Source of the DNA: Sphingomonadaceae bacterium
GTDB lineage: Bacteria > Pseudomonadota > Alphaproteobacteria > Sphingomonadales > Sphingomonadaceae
DNA length: 64,000 bases
Direction of reading: 5' to 3'
Assembly (NCBI GenBank): GCA_027533105.1
Contig: JAPZTW010000004.1
Location: 5,001 to 69,000 of the forward strand
Below, piece by piece: positions 54,498-64,000 of this stretch. The notes beneath the pieces were generated by a model. It was not told the DNA's origin and made no database searches. It saw only the letters and a program-made list of their open reading frames with translations. The position numbers and the translations under genes are program-made. Each line of letters begins with the position of its first letter. The stretch's first letter is position 1.

Positions 54498-55988
54498 ATG
54501 AGCAACTATCGCATTCAGGGCGCAACCGGTGAGTGGGAGGTCGTGATCGGCCTTGAAGTGCACGCCCAGGTCACTTCGCAGTCCAAGCTGTTTTCGGGCG
54601 CGGCCACCGCGTTCGGGGCGGAGCCGAACACCCAGGTCAGCCTGGTCGACGCGGCCATGCCGGGGATGCTGCCGGTGCCCAACCGCGAATGCATCCGCCA
54701 GGCGGTGCGCACCGGCATGGCGATCAATGCCCAGATCAACAAGTGGTCGCGGTTCGATCGCAAGAACTACTTCTATGCCGACCTGCCGCAGGGCTACCAG
54801 ATCAGCCAGCTCTACCACCCGCTGGTGGGCGAGGGCACGATCGAGGTGATCCTCGACGAGAAGGACCCCGAAGGCAGCACCAAGACCATCGGGATCGAGC
54901 GCATCCACGTGGAGCAGGACGCGGGCAAGCTGATGCACGATCAGCACCCGACCATGTCCTATGTTGACCTCAACCGGTCGGGCGTGGCGCTGATGGAAAT
55001 CGTCAGCCGCCCGGACATGCGCTCGCCGGCCGAGGCCGGGGCTTATCTCGCCAAGCTGCGCCAGATCCTGCGCTATGTCGGCTCGTGCGATGGCAATATG
55101 GACCAGGGCTCGATGCGCGCGGACGTCAACGTCTCGGTCCGCCGTCCGGGCGAGCCGTTCGGCACCCGCACCGAAACCAAGAACGTCAATTCGGTCCGCT
55201 TCGTCATGGCCGTGGTGGAAAGCGAGGCGCGCCGCCAGGTGGGCGTGATCGAGGATGGCGGCCAGGTGGTTCAGGAAACCCGGCTCTACGATCCGGACAA
55301 GAACGAGACCCGTTCGATGCGCAGCAAGGAAGATGCGCACGACTATCGCTATTTCCCCGATCCGGACCTGCTGCCGCTGGAACTGGACGATGCCTTCCTG
55401 GAAGAATGCCGCGCGAGCCTGCCCGAGCTGCCCGATGCCAAGCGGCACCGCTATGAAACGGCGCTGGGGCTTTCGCCCTATGATGCCGCGCAGCTGACGC
55501 TGGAAGTCGAAACCTTCCAGCAGTTCGAGGAAATGCTGGACGCCGTGGTCAAGGCCAGCGGCAAAGCCGAGCGGGACCTCGCCAAGCGCGTGGCCAACTG
55601 GCTGCTGTCCGAACGCGCGGGCGTGCTCAAGGGGATCGACCAGGGCGCTGCGCACCCGAAGAACACCGTCGCGGCCAACGTGGCGCTGATCGTGGCGGCC
55701 AATGACGGGGTGATCTCCGGCAGCAAGGCGAAGGAAATCTTCGCCGCCTACCTGACCAGCGACATCGACCTGGCGGCCGAGATCGAGGCCAACAAGCAGA
55801 CCAGCGACACCGGTGCGATCGAAGCGGCCATCGCGAAGATCCTGGCCGACAACGCCGACAAGGTGGCCGAATTCAAGGCCGGCAAGGAAGCGCTGTTCGG
55901 GTTCTTCGTCGGCCAGACGATGAAGGCCATGCAGGGCAAGGCCAACCCGCAGGTTGTCAACGAATTGCTGCGCAAGGCGCTCGCCTAA
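54498..55988 (+). CDS. gatB: Amidotransferase subunit B (GatB)
   Basis: The 496-residue protein begins [19 protein letters not shown], with the GatB signatures [22 protein letters not shown], HVEQDAGKL and [14 protein letters not shown], and ends in the helical YqeY-like tail domain. It activates the misacylated tRNA and transfers ammonia. ATG 54498 is preferred to frames further upstream inside gatA. One base separates it from the gatA stop. Confidence 0.96.
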   Translation: MSNYRIQGATGEWEVVIGLEVHAQVTSQSKLFSGAATAFGAEPNTQVSLVDAAMPGMLPVPNRECIRQAVRTGMAINAQINKWSRFDRKNYFYADLPQGYQISQLYHPLVGEGTIEVILDEKDPEGSTKTIGIERIHVEQDAGKLMHDQHPTMSYVDLNRSGVALMEIVSRPDMRSPAEAGAYLAKLRQILRYVGSCDGNMDQGSMRADVNVSVRRPGEPFGTRTETKNVNSVRFVMAVVESEARRQVGVIEDGGQVVQETRLYDPDKNETRSMRSKEDAHDYRYFPDPDLLPLELDDAFLEECRASLPELPDAKRHRYETALGLSPYDAAQLTLEVETFQQFEEMLDAVVKASGKAERDLAKRVANWLLSERAGVLKGIDQGAAHPKNTVAANVALIVAANDGVISGSKAKEIFAAYLTSDIDLAAEIEANKQTSDTGAIEAAIAKILADNADKVAEFKAGKEALFGFFVGQTMKAMQGKANPQVVNELLRKALA

Positions 55989-56050
55989 GTACTTGCCTTG
56001 GGCGCAGGAATCTGGTCTCCCTCGGGCAAATACCCGGGGAGGCTAATTCC

Positions 56051-56692
56051 GTGTTTTCCAGACTTGCTTGCGGGTTGCTGGCTGCAGCCCTTGTCCAGAC
56101 TGTGCCCGCGGCGGCGCAGGAAAGCGCCGCTGCCCCGGCCGGGGATGCGGCGCCAGCGCCGAGTGCAGAGCCGGCGACAGTGCTGGTCGATTATGAACTG
56201 CCCGATCCGGCCACGCTGACCATGCCCAAGCTGGCCTTCACGCCCAGCCCGACGGACGAGGCCGATTTCGACAAGTACTTCTATTTCCACCGCGCCGACG
56301 TGACCTTTGCCGAGGCCTATGCCGACATCCGCGAGTGCGACGCGCTGGCCAGCGGATCGAGCATCTACCTGGGCGGCAACAGCGCCGCGCTGGCCGGGGC
56401 CACGGCGCAATATGGCGTGCTGGCCGCCGGGATCGGTTCGGCCGTGGGCAGCCTGCTGGCCGACGCGATCTTCGGTTCGGCCGCCCGCCGCCAGCAGCGC
56501 CGGGTGAACCTGCGCAACTGCATGGGGTTCAAGGGCTATCAGCGCTACGGCCTGACCGGCGACCTGTGGAAGGACTTCAATTTCGAGGAAGGCCACGGCC
56601 GCAAGAAGGAAGGGGAGCGCGACAACGCGCTTGAGCTGCAGGCGCTGGTCGCCTCCGGTCCCAAACCCGTCACCAAGGAGCTGGGGCTGTGA
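56051..56692 (+). CDS. Secreted hypothetical protein A
   Basis: The 213-residue protein starts at GTG and has a signal peptide (about 1-22, ending PAAAQ), then an Ala/Pro-rich stretch to residue 45. A central hydrophobic Gly/Ala-rich segment (about 110-140: GNSAALAGATAQYGVLAAGIGSAVGSLLADAIFG) and a late GYQRYGLTGDLWKDFNFEEGHG follow. The middle segment resembles glycine-zipper motifs of outer-membrane-associated proteins. No family is recognised. It overlaps the next secreted gene by four bases (GTGA). Confidence 0.7.
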   Translation: MFSRLACGLLAAALVQTVPAAAQESAAAPAGDAAPAPSAEPATVLVDYELPDPATLTMPKLAFTPSPTDEADFDKYFYFHRADVTFAEAYADIRECDALASGSSIYLGGNSAALAGATAQYGVLAAGIGSAVGSLLADAIFGSAARRQQRRVNLRNCMGFKGYQRYGLTGDLWKDFNFEEGHGRKKEGERDNALELQALVASGPKPVTKELGL

Positions 56693-57618
56693 AGATCGCG
56701 CTTCGGATCGTAGCGGCCGCCTGCGCCGCGCTCGCCATCCCTTCGCTCGCCTCGGCCGAGGCGGTGGAGGAAAAGAACCTGGCCACGGGCAAGCAGAAGC
56801 TGGACCCGGCCTCGGGCTATATCTTCATCCAGTCGCCGGTCCGTACCTTCGGCGCCTTCCTGCGCGTGCCAGACGAGGGAACCCGCGCCGAGCACAAGAA
56901 GGACTGGGACGAAGCCTTCGAGAAGGCCAGGAAGAAGTACCCCGAACAGCTGCGCAGCTGGCAGACCCGCGCCAACATCGCGGTGCAGACCAAGAAGAAG
57001 GTGCCCGACAAGCCGGTCGAGCCGACCGCGGAGAATTTCTCGATCGATCCGATCGAGCTGCGCGACATGGTGAACTTCGGCCCGATGTTCATCTACAGCA
57101 AGGACGATACCGTCGGTCGGTTCAACTACCTCAACCAGGTGAAGCCGGGCACTTACATCTTCTATGGTCCGCTGCTGATGCAGCCGGGCATGGTGTCGGG
57201 CGGGCTGTGCTTCTGCATGGGCACGGTAAAGTTCGAGGTGAAGGCGGGGGTCATCACCGACCTTGGCAATTACCTGTTTGCCGCTCCGACCCAGGTGAAG
57301 AACTGGGATGTCGCCTCGGTCGAGGCCTGGCGCCGGGCCGAGGAAAAGGCGGCGAAGAAGGGTGAGCCGGTCGAAGCGCCGGGCATGGCCGCGCCGGCCC
57401 TGGCCTTTGGCGTGCCGGACAGCCTGAAGGGGCTGCCGGTGGTCCAGGCCGAGTTCCACGCCCATGGCAAGCTCAACAACTATTATGCCCTGCCGATTAC
57501 CCGGATGCAGCCGGTGCCGGGCGTGCTGGGTTATCGCCGCGATACGGTGATCGATCTGCGCACCGGGCAGGACGTGCCTAGCCCGGTGATCAAGGCTCAG
57601 GTCAAGATCAAGAAATAG
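56689..57618 (+). CDS. Secreted hypothetical protein B
   Basis: The 309-residue protein has a signal peptide (MKIALRIVAAACAALAIPSLASA). It contains a Lys-rich linker (residues 67-104), a strand-rich domain with GTYIFYGPLLMQPGMVSGGLCFCMGTVKFEVKAG, and a C-terminal VVQAEFHAHGKLNNYYALPI. The start is GTG 56689, coupled to protein A. No domain is recognised; it is probably periplasmic or exported. It is the second gene of a two-gene operon ended by a strong terminator. Confidence 0.75.
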   Translation: MKIALRIVAAACAALAIPSLASAEAVEEKNLATGKQKLDPASGYIFIQSPVRTFGAFLRVPDEGTRAEHKKDWDEAFEKARKKYPEQLRSWQTRANIAVQTKKKVPDKPVEPTAENFSIDPIELRDMVNFGPMFIYSKDDTVGRFNYLNQVKPGTYIFYGPLLMQPGMVSGGLCFCMGTVKFEVKAGVITDLGNYLFAAPTQVKNWDVASVEAWRRAEEKAAKKGEPVEAPGMAAPALAFGVPDSLKGLPVVQAEFHAHGKLNNYYALPITRMQPVPGVLGYRRDTVIDLRTGQDVPSPVIKAQVKIKK

Positions 57619-57647
57619 GCCGCGCGCCCGCGACAGGGCAAAGAAAA

Positions 57648-57677
57648 GGGCGCCGGAGGATAACCCCTCCGGCGCCC
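57648..57677. terminator. Bidirectional terminator
   Basis: Twelve-base perfect arms GGGCGCCGGAGG and CCTCCGGCGCCC surround a 6-nt loop, with A residues before and CTTGCTTTT after, placed between convergent transcripts. Confidence 0.85.
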
Positions 57678-57703
57678 TCTTGCTTTTGCGCTGGCGCGGC
57701 CGA

Positions 57704-58003
57704 TCAGGCCTTGCGCGTGCCGCTCATCGCGAAGGTGCCGAACGCGCCGGCCTTCACGCCGCCGGTGATGGTGTCGCCATCGACGGTGGCTTCGCCTTCC
57801 AGCGTCATCGGCATCGGCACGGTCATCTTCATCGACCAGGTCAGCTTGTTACCGTCGATCTTGCCGTTCTCGAGGTCCATGGAGCCCATGGCGCCCTGGT
57901 TCTTGCCGGTGAAGGTGTCACCATCGACAACGATCGTGAACTCGCTCTTCTGGTCGCCCATCGGGGTCTTGGTCACGCATTCGTAAGTGCCTGCAATCGA
58001 CAT
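57704..58003 (-). CDS. Small beta-rich hypothetical protein
   Basis: A 99-residue protein without signal peptide. Alternating strands such as GTYECVTKTPMGDQKSEFTIVVDGDTFTGKNQG and EGEATVDGDTITGGVKAG suggest a small beta-barrel or lipocalin-like fold. It shows weak likeness to proteins of unknown function found singly in this order. It is probably cytoplasmic. The stop is 26 bp from the shared terminator. Confidence 0.75.
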   Translation of the reverse strand: MSIAGTYECVTKTPMGDQKSEFTIVVDGDTFTGKNQGAMGSMDLENGKIDGNKLTWSMKMTVPMPMTLEGEATVDGDTITGGVKAGAFGTFAMSGTRKA

Positions 58004-58115
58004 CTCTGCTCTCCTCTAACTAACCCGGCCACTCACACATTGCGGCCGCTAACTTACAGGGGGGTAAGTAACCTGTTCATTCGCCTCGCGCGGGCCTGCT
58101 GTCAACTGCCGCCGC

Positions 58116-60998
58116 TCAGGGTGCGGCGGCAATTTCAACTGGCAGACCAATGCCCTTGAGCTGCGGTTCGACCTGCTTGCGATCGCCCACCACCACGAAG
58201 ACCAGGCCTTCGGGATGGAGCCACTGCTTCGCCGCGCCGTCAATCGCCTTGGCATCGATCGCGCGATAGCGGCTGGGCAGGGTGACGATGTAATTGTCCG
58301 GACGGCCCAGCCGCTCGTTGTTGACGATCGCGCCCAGCACCTGGCCGTTGGTTTCGAAGCGGTTGGGCAGGCCGCGCACATTGCCATCGGTCACGCGGTT
58401 GAGCTCGGTCGGGTTGACCGGCTTCTTGCCCGGAAAATCGCGCATCTCTTCCAGCAGCAGCCGGATCGAATCCCCGGTGCGGTCGGACTGGACCGGGGCG
58501 ACGAGGCTCAGCGTGCGGCGGCCCAGCGGGGCGGACACGATGCTGCGCACGCCATAGGACCAGCCCTTGTCCTCGCGCAGGTTGAGGTTGAGGCGCGACA
58601 GGAAGCCATTGCCTAGCACTTCGTTGGCCAGGTCCAGCGCTTCCTTGTCCTGATCGCGCCCGGTCAGGTCGAGCACGCGGCCGGCGACGATCACCGACTG
58701 CGGCGAACCGGGCCGGTCGATCAGCACGATCCGCGGCTGGACCGCGGGCACCGGGGCATCGAGCGCCTTGGTCGGGCGCGGCAGGGCCGGGGCGCGCCAG
58801 GCGCCGAAGCTCTTTTCGAGCATCGGCTTCAATTCAGCCATGGTCACATCACCGACTACGGTGATCCGGGCATTGTCGGGTCGGATCCACTGGGCGTGGG
58901 CGGTGCGCAGCGCTTCGGGCGTCAGGCTCTTGACCGAAGCCTCGTCGCCCAGTCCGTCGCCGGGCAGGCCATAGGGGTGAGCCTTGCCGAACAGCAGCGT
59001 CGGCAGGGTCCGGCTGGCCAGGCCGCGCGGATTGGCAATCGACTGCGCGAGGTTGGCCAGCTGCTGGCCGCGCACCCGCTCCACTTCCGCCGGGGCGAAA
59101 GCCGGGTTGATCGCCACATCGGCCATCAGGTCCAGCGAGGGGGCCAGGTTGGCGCTGAGCGCCGCCAGCGTGACCGAGCTGGCATCCAGCCCGGCACCGG
59201 TCGACAGCCGCGCGCCTAGCCGCTCCTGCTCTTCGGCAATCGCGGTGGCATCGCGGGTGGTCGTGCCTTCATCCAGCAGCGACAGCATCAGCGACTGGGT
59301 GCCGGGCTTGTCGGCCAGGTCGGCCGCAAAGCCGGCATCGAAGTTCATCGACACCAGCACGGTCGGCACATTGCCGCGCCGGGCGAGGGTGACGGGAATG
59401 CCATTGGCCAGCGTGGTGCGCTCGATTGCCGGGAAGGTCAGGTCGCCGACCGGGGCGACGGGCGGAAATTCCCGCTTGGGGCCGGTCTTGAGCGGCGGGG
59501 CGGGCTTCTTCGCATCGGGCTTGGGCGGCGGCGAAGTGGCTTCATCGCCATAGCCGCCCATCTTGGCGCCGTCCTCGGTCCGCTTGCCCGGCGTTACCCC
59601 CAGGGCAAAGACCGGGCGCGACAGCCAGCGCTTGAGCGCGGCCTGGACTTCCGCCGGGGTCAGGGCAGCGATCCGTTCCAGGTCCTTCTTGAACTGCACC
59701 GGATCGCCCGAATAGAGCAGCCCTTCGGCCAGCTGCGCGCCCTTGCCGGAAAAGCCGCCGACCTGTTCCAGCGCGAAGAGCTGGCCCGATACCGCGCTGG
59801 TGGCGGCGCGGCGCAATTCATCCTCGGTCGGGCCCTTTTCGATCAGTTCGGCGATCAGCGCATCGAGCCGCGCTTCGGCCTGGGCGCGATCGACCCCCGG
59901 CTTCACGTCCATCGTCGCTTGCAGGAAGCTGGTCTGTTCGAACTGTTGCGCGCTGGCGGTGACCGAGACGGCCAACTGCTCGCCGCGCACCAGGGCATTG
60001 TCCAGCCGCGAACTGGACAGGCCACCCAGCACGCGCAGCCCGACATCGAGCGCCACGGCATCGGCATCGTTGAGGCCCGGCCCGCTCCACACGCGGTAGA
60101 TGCGGGTAACCGGCACCTGGTCGACCATTTCACGCTTCACCGGGGCGGCCAGGGTCACCGGGCCGGCTTCGACCTTGCGTACGGCGGGGCCGCGCGGGAT
60201 GTGGCCATACCACTTTTGCACCGCGGCCCGGGCCGTGGCGACATCGATATCGCCAGCCAGCGCGATGACCACGTTGTTCGGCCCGTAATTGTCGATGAAC
60301 CACTTGCGGACATCGGGGATGCTGGCGGCATCGAGATCGGCCATCGAACCGATGGTGGAATGGCGATAGGGATGACCGACCGGGAACAGCCCTTCGCCGA
60401 TCACATAGTCGGTCAGGCCATAGGGTTCGTTATCGCCCTGGCGCTTCTCGTTCTGGACAACGCCCCGCTGCTTGTCGAGCTTGTCCTGGGTGACCGCGCC
60501 GAGGAGGTGGCCCATCCGGTCGCTTTCCATGAACAGTGCCAGGTCCAGCGCGCCCTTGGGTACGGTCTGGACATAATTGGTGCGATCGTACCAGGTGGAC
60601 CCGTTGGTGCTGGTGGAGCCTGCGGCTTCCAGCGGAATGTCGAAGTTCTCGACGTTTTCCGAGCCGCCGAACATCAGGTGCTCGAACAGGTGGGCAAAGC
60701 CGGTGCGGCCGCGCGGTTCATGCTTCGACCCGACCCGGTAATAGGTGGTCACGCCGATCAGCGGGGCCTTGCGATCGGTGTGGACCAGCACGGTCAGGCC
60801 ATTGTCGAGCGTGAAGCTTTCATAGGGAATGTCGACCTTGCTGACGAGCTTGGCCAGCGGGGCCGGTTCGGCCTTGGCGGGGGCCGGGGCGGCGACCGGC
60901 GCGGGCGGCGGCGGCGCGGCGGCGGTGCGCGGCGCGGGATTGCCGGCACAGGCGGCCAGGGCGATGGACAGCAGGGAAACAGGCAGGATGCGACGCAT
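58116..60998 (-). CDS. M16-family zinc peptidase lipoprotein
   Basis: A 960-residue protein with lipobox LAAC (Cys17), a Pro/Ala-rich linker (20-50) and two M16 modules. The first (about 60-510) has the inverted zinc motif HLFEH at 103-107 (H103, E106, H107) with the distal ENEKRQGDNEPYG-type Glu region; the second (about 530-950) lacks the motif and is the usual inactive half. The family degrades peptides in the periplasm. The two DUF4139 genes lie upstream in the same orientation, 99 bp away. Confidence 0.9.
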   Translation of the reverse strand: MRRILPVSLLSIALAACAGNPAPRTAAAPPPPAPVAAPAPAKAEPAPLAKLVSKVDIPYESFTLDNGLTVLVHTDRKAPLIGVTTYYRVGSKHEPRGRTGFAHLFEHLMFGGSENVENFDIPLEAAGSTSTNGSTWYDRTNYVQTVPKGALDLALFMESDRMGHLLGAVTQDKLDKQRGVVQNEKRQGDNEPYGLTDYVIGEGLFPVGHPYRHSTIGSMADLDAASIPDVRKWFIDNYGPNNVVIALAGDIDVATARAAVQKWYGHIPRGPAVRKVEAGPVTLAAPVKREMVDQVPVTRIYRVWSGPGLNDADAVALDVGLRVLGGLSSSRLDNALVRGEQLAVSVTASAQQFEQTSFLQATMDVKPGVDRAQAEARLDALIAELIEKGPTEDELRRAATSAVSGQLFALEQVGGFSGKGAQLAEGLLYSGDPVQFKKDLERIAALTPAEVQAALKRWLSRPVFALGVTPGKRTEDGAKMGGYGDEATSPPPKPDAKKPAPPLKTGPKREFPPVAPVGDLTFPAIERTTLANGIPVTLARRGNVPTVLVSMNFDAGFAADLADKPGTQSLMLSLLDEGTTTRDATAIAEEQERLGARLSTGAGLDASSVTLAALSANLAPSLDLMADVAINPAFAPAEVERVRGQQLANLAQSIANPRGLASRTLPTLLFGKAHPYGLPGDGLGDEASVKSLTPEALRTAHAQWIRPDNARITVVGDVTMAELKPMLEKSFGAWRAPALPRPTKALDAPVPAVQPRIVLIDRPGSPQSVIVAGRVLDLTGRDQDKEALDLANEVLGNGFLSRLNLNLREDKGWSYGVRSIVSAPLGRRTLSLVAPVQSDRTGDSIRLLLEEMRDFPGKKPVNPTELNRVTDGNVRGLPNRFETNGQVLGAIVNNERLGRPDNYIVTLPSRYRAIDAKAIDGAAKQWLHPEGLVFVVVGDRKQVEPQLKGIGLPVEIAAAP

Positions 60999-61097
60999 GA
61001 ATGGACCCCGAAAAATGAGCAGCGCGAAGCCTAGCGTGCGCGGGCGGAAAGGCCAGTGGGCAGGGCGCGAAAATCGACCAAGCGCAGATGGTTCCGG

Positions 61098-62693
61098 TCA
61101 ATCGTCGGCGCGGGCGATTTCGGCCGTGCGATAACGCAGCTTCCGCTCGCCATTGGCGGGCACGATCACCACCATCACCTGCTTGCCGGGCTTGCGTTCG
61201 GTGGGGGCCGACAGCCGCGAATAGCGCAGATCGCCCCCGGTCGGGAACTCCAGCTCGAAACGGATGGCAACGGGGTTGGCGTTCTTCACCGTAAGCTCAT
61301 GATCGGCCCACTTGCCCTTGGGGTCGCTGTCCAGTTCCTCGTGCTCCAGCGTCACTTCCTCGCTTGCGCCGATGTCCAGCTCGATCTCCTCGTCCACCGC
61401 CTTGTCGGGCAAGGTGCCTTCACCCATCACCATCGTCCCAAGGCTGCCATGCTGGTAATAGACCAGCCGTCCGGCCGGCAGCGGCTTGCCCAGGCCATCG
61501 CGCTGGTTGTTGGTGAAGCGGAACAGGATGCGCGGCTCTTCCGGCTCGTCCCAGTCCATCCGCGCGTTGTAGGCCAGCACCCCCTTGATCCGGTCCTTGG
61601 CGAGGAAGGCCACCTGCTTCTGCGATCGGGCGGCGACCGTGATGGGGATGGGAACGCGATAGAGCTTGAGATCGCCCAGCCCCTCCATCACCGCAGTCAC
61701 CGCGACCGGCGCAAACATCATCGGCACGCGGCGGCGCTGGGCAGTGACGACGATGTTGTCCGCGTCCATCGTCATCATCACCATCGGTGACGGGATCGGG
61801 GGCGGCACCACCATCGGGGGTGGCGGTGGACCGCCAGCACCCGTGGTCCGCCCCTGCGGCCAGCAGTTCCAGCTCATCCCGTCGTCAAACCGGTCATCGT
61901 CGGTGCGGGTGAACTCGTCTTCGGTGCTGTCCGATCGCCGGATCTTGCCGGCGACAGCGGCGAGGGTCGCATCGGGAAAGCTGGTTTCATCCGCGCTGGC
62001 CATGGTCAGCCAGCCGAGCAGGTCGATCGATTGCCCATCGGGCGCGATGGTCACCACGTAGCTTGCGTCCCAATCGAACCCGGTGGCGAGGTAGGCGAGG
62101 GTAATCGTCACCTGCCCGCCCGGCTGGTCGCGCGTGGTCATGGAGAGGACCGGCTTGGCCGACAGCGTTGCCGGAACGCCGGGGAACAGCAGCGTCTGGC
62201 TGAGGCCGGAACAATACATCGCCTCGATCCCGCGCGGGGTCTGCACAACCACGCCGTTGGCGGTGGAACGGATCGTCGCGCTTTCCTCCACCGTCTTGCC
62301 GGTGGCCGGATCGGTCTGGCGCAGGGTGACGCGCTGGCCGGTAAAGGCATCGACCAGCCCGCCTTGCGACAGTAGCGCGGCATCGCGGTTGCGCTCACGC
62401 GGGGCGGCGTTGAACAGGATCGCGGTCTGCGGCACGATCCCGCCCGCCACGCCCTCGAAGCGCACGGTTGCCACTCCGGCGGGCAGGGTGACCGTGCGGG
62501 ATTCGACGATCAGCGCGAGCGAAGATGGATCGTCCTTGTCGATCGGATCCTCGCCCCGGTCGGGATCGCGATAGAGCGTCACTGCCACCTTGTCCGGCGC
62601 GGCCGAGACCACGACCGGCGGCGTGACCGGCGCAGGCCCTTGTGCCGCCAGCGGCGCGGCAAGCAGCAGGATCAGGGCGGCCAGCCGGCGCAC
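61098..62693 (-). CDS. DUF4139-domain protein (secreted)
   Basis: The 531-residue protein has a signal peptide (MRRLAALILLLAAPLAAQG) and a DUF4139 domain across the second half (LAYLATGFDWDASYVVTI, ... IARADD end). The family forms beta-rich extracytoplasmic proteins with the GWxADYVA-type motif and is often found in pairs. The middle has a Pro/Met-rich linker (about 300). It starts 3 bp after the end of the next DUF4139 gene and is transcribed with it. Function is unknown. Confidence 0.85.
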   Translation of the reverse strand: MRRLAALILLLAAPLAAQGPAPVTPPVVVSAAPDKVAVTLYRDPDRGEDPIDKDDPSSLALIVESRTVTLPAGVATVRFEGVAGGIVPQTAILFNAAPRERNRDAALLSQGGLVDAFTGQRVTLRQTDPATGKTVEESATIRSTANGVVVQTPRGIEAMYCSGLSQTLLFPGVPATLSAKPVLSMTTRDQPGGQVTITLAYLATGFDWDASYVVTIAPDGQSIDLLGWLTMASADETSFPDATLAAVAGKIRRSDSTEDEFTRTDDDRFDDGMSWNCWPQGRTTGAGGPPPPPMVVPPPIPSPMVMMTMDADNIVVTAQRRRVPMMFAPVAVTAVMEGLGDLKLYRVPIPITVAARSQKQVAFLAKDRIKGVLAYNARMDWDEPEEPRILFRFTNNQRDGLGKPLPAGRLVYYQHGSLGTMVMGEGTLPDKAVDEEIELDIGASEEVTLEHEELDSDPKGKWADHELTVKNANPVAIRFELEFPTGGDLRYSRLSAPTERKPGKQVMVVIVPANGERKLRYRTAEIARADD

Positions 62694-62696
62694 GGC

Positions 62697-64000
62697 TTAC
62701 CAGGGGGTCAGGAAGGTAACGGTCAGTTCGACCTTGCCATTGGCCGGAACGGGCACTTCCCAACGGCGCTCGTCGGCGCTTTCCTGAATGCCCTTGATGC
62801 TTTCGGCGGGCACGCGGACATCGCGCCACCACCACCATTGGCCGAGGCCGCCCTGGACCACGTCGACCGTCACCGGTTCCGGCTTGGCATTGGTGACGAC
62901 GTATTTCATCTGGGTGCGCCAGAACTGCTTGGGGCGCTCGGCATAGCCTTCGCGCACGGCGCCATCGGGCATGGTCACTTTCCAGCGGGCGAACTTCTCC
63001 CACTCGTCGGTGGTGATGGCCTCGCGCTTTTCGACCACCGGCTGGACCTTCACGTCAAAGGCATCGCCGGTGCGCAGCGCCAGCGACGATCCGGCCGGGG
63101 TGTGGGGAATGTCGCTTTCACCGATGAACTGGGCCTGGCCGCGGCTGTCGCGCATGTAGACGCGCACCACGCCGGCGGGCAGCGCCTCGCCGATGCCGCC
63201 TTGCCGCGCGGAGGAGAACTTGAGGATCGAGGCCGCGCTTTCCGCCTCGTCGGCGCTGGCCAGCCAGCCATTGCGGAATTCATAGCCGCGCCGCGCCGGC
63301 ACGCCGACGGCATCGAGGAAGCTGACCTGCTTGGTCTGGGCATTGGCGATCGTGGTGCGCCCGCTGATCGGATAGACGTGGAAATCGCCGAGCCGCTGGC
63401 TGCTGCCGCTTTCGGTGCCGGCCACATTGCCGCGCGGGCGGGTCCCGCGCCCGCGATAGACCGCCGGGGCCTGGCTGATCTGCCCGACGCTGCCCGCCAC
63501 CAGCAGGGCGCGGGCATTGGCAAAGGTCGTGCCGGTCGAATTGGTGAGGGTGATCCAGCCCTGGACGTCGATCTTGCCGGCCTTGTCATCGAACAGCGCA
63601 ACATAGTCCGCCTTCCAGCCCAGGCCCGGGGTCAGGTAGCTGAGCGACAGCGGGCGGGGGCCAGCCCTGGCCGCATCGACGGTGACGCTGAGGGTCGGGC
63701 GGGCACGCAGGCCGGGGGGGATCGCATCGAAGATCACTCGCACCGGCAGGCCATCGTCGCGCAGCACCTCGATCCGGTCCCCGATCTTCAGCACCACGCC
63801 ACCATGGACCGCCAGCACCGTGGCGCGCTCGCGGGTTTCGGCGCCGGTTGCGGGATTGGTGCGGAGCAGGGTAACCGACTGGCCCACCGCCTTTTCCATC
63901 AGCGATTCGGGCGAGAGCAGGTCATAGTCGAAGTTCTGTTCGACAATGCCGAACCCTTCGCCGCCCAGCGTCACCGTTTCGGAGCGGATTTGGGCAGAAA
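62697..64000 (-). CDS. DUF4139-domain protein (partial, runs off the window)
   Basis: The reading frame continues beyond base 64000, where the residues SAQIRSETVTLGGEG precede what would otherwise be a GTG start at 63974; no stop is met, so the N-terminus is outside. The visible part (about 434 residues) has the DUF4139 core (TPGLGWKADYVALFDDKAGKIDVQGWITLTN) and ends VELTVTFLTPW. It is the tandem partner of the following DUF4139 gene. Secretion is likely but the signal peptide is not visible. Confidence 0.85.
   Translation of the reverse strand, partial: SAQIRSETVTLGGEGFGIVEQNFDYDLLSPESLMEKAVGQSVTLLRTNPATGAETRERATVLAVHGGVVLKIGDRIEVLRDDGLPVRVIFDAIPPGLRARPTLSVTVDAARAGPRPLSLSYLTPGLGWKADYVALFDDKAGKIDVQGWITLTNSTGTTFANARALLVAGSVGQISQAPAVYRGRGTRPRGNVAGTESGSSQRLGDFHVYPISGRTTIANAQTKQVSFLDAVGVPARRGYEFRNGWLASADEAESAASILKFSSARQGGIGEALPAGVVRVYMRDSRGQAQFIGESDIPHTPAGSSLALRTGDAFDVKVQPVVEKREAITTDEWEKFARWKVTMPDGAVREGYAERPKQFWRTQMKYVVTNAKPEPVTVDVVQGGLGQWWWWRDVRVPAESIKGIQESADERRWEVPVPANGKVELTVTFLTPW

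Overview
This window is a GC-rich chromosomal segment from an alphaproteobacterium, most likely of the order Sphingomonadales (Sphingomonadaceae/Erythrobacteraceae type). That placement rests on codon usage, the gene repertoire (ATP12-type F1 chaperone, DUF4139 pair, gatCAB, M16 lipoprotein protease, large Ig-like autotransporter) and very tight packing with many 4-bp ATGA/GTGA overlaps. It is inference from gene content, not from a marker phylogeny.

Layout. 0-7.4 kb: initiator tRNA, a SleB-type cell-wall hydrolase, a fatty-acid oxidation pair (acyl-CoA ligase and a stand-alone 3-hydroxyacyl-CoA dehydrogenase), then PutA on the minus strand. 7.5-13.7 kb: divergent from putA, a translationally coupled four-gene operon with a fused 5-oxoprolinase, the two-part DUF969/DUF979 membrane protein and a DUF2891 protein. 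This is read as a 5-oxoproline uptake and hydrolysis module whose product, glutamate, is also the product of PutA. 13.8-24.9 kb: a LuxR-type response regulator and a hybrid histidine kinase meeting end to end, then a 2,879-residue autotransporter built from about 15 putative-Ig (He_PIG) and 5 Calx-beta domains. 25.2-26.7 kb: a sodium:solute symporter.

26.7-33.8 kb is the accessory region. It holds a truncated REP-associated transposase, a REP pair, a cluster of inverted TAGGGAAATT-like half-sites, a small AT-hook protein, a ParB/DNA-methyltransferase fusion, a DUF5681 protein, a gene broken by an in-frame UGA, an XRE regulator with a paired operator, and a large serine recombinase that has lost its catalytic domain. 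It ends at tRNA-Leu(GAG). It looks like a decaying integrated element.

33.9-48.3 kb is conserved housekeeping: a zinc-ribbon membrane protein, ftsEX, ydcF-like, an acyltransferase, an NRAMP-like transporter, the tyrosine/histidine-pathway pair tyrA-hisC divergent from metXW, fdhD, and a long minus-strand coupled operon (crcB, pseudouridine synthase, PaiB-like, HAD phosphatase, small membrane protein, ATP12). 48.4-58 kb: a second SLC5 symporter, a lipoprotein, an XRE/membrane-protein pair behind a perfect palindrome, rpsU-FKBP, gatCAB and two secreted unknowns. 58-64 kb: an M16 peptidase lipoprotein and two tandem DUF4139 proteins, the second cut by the window edge.

Three REP-like inverted elements (about 27.0, 39.5 and 48.4 kb) share one core and are probably the same family that the broken transposase at 26.8 kb once served.
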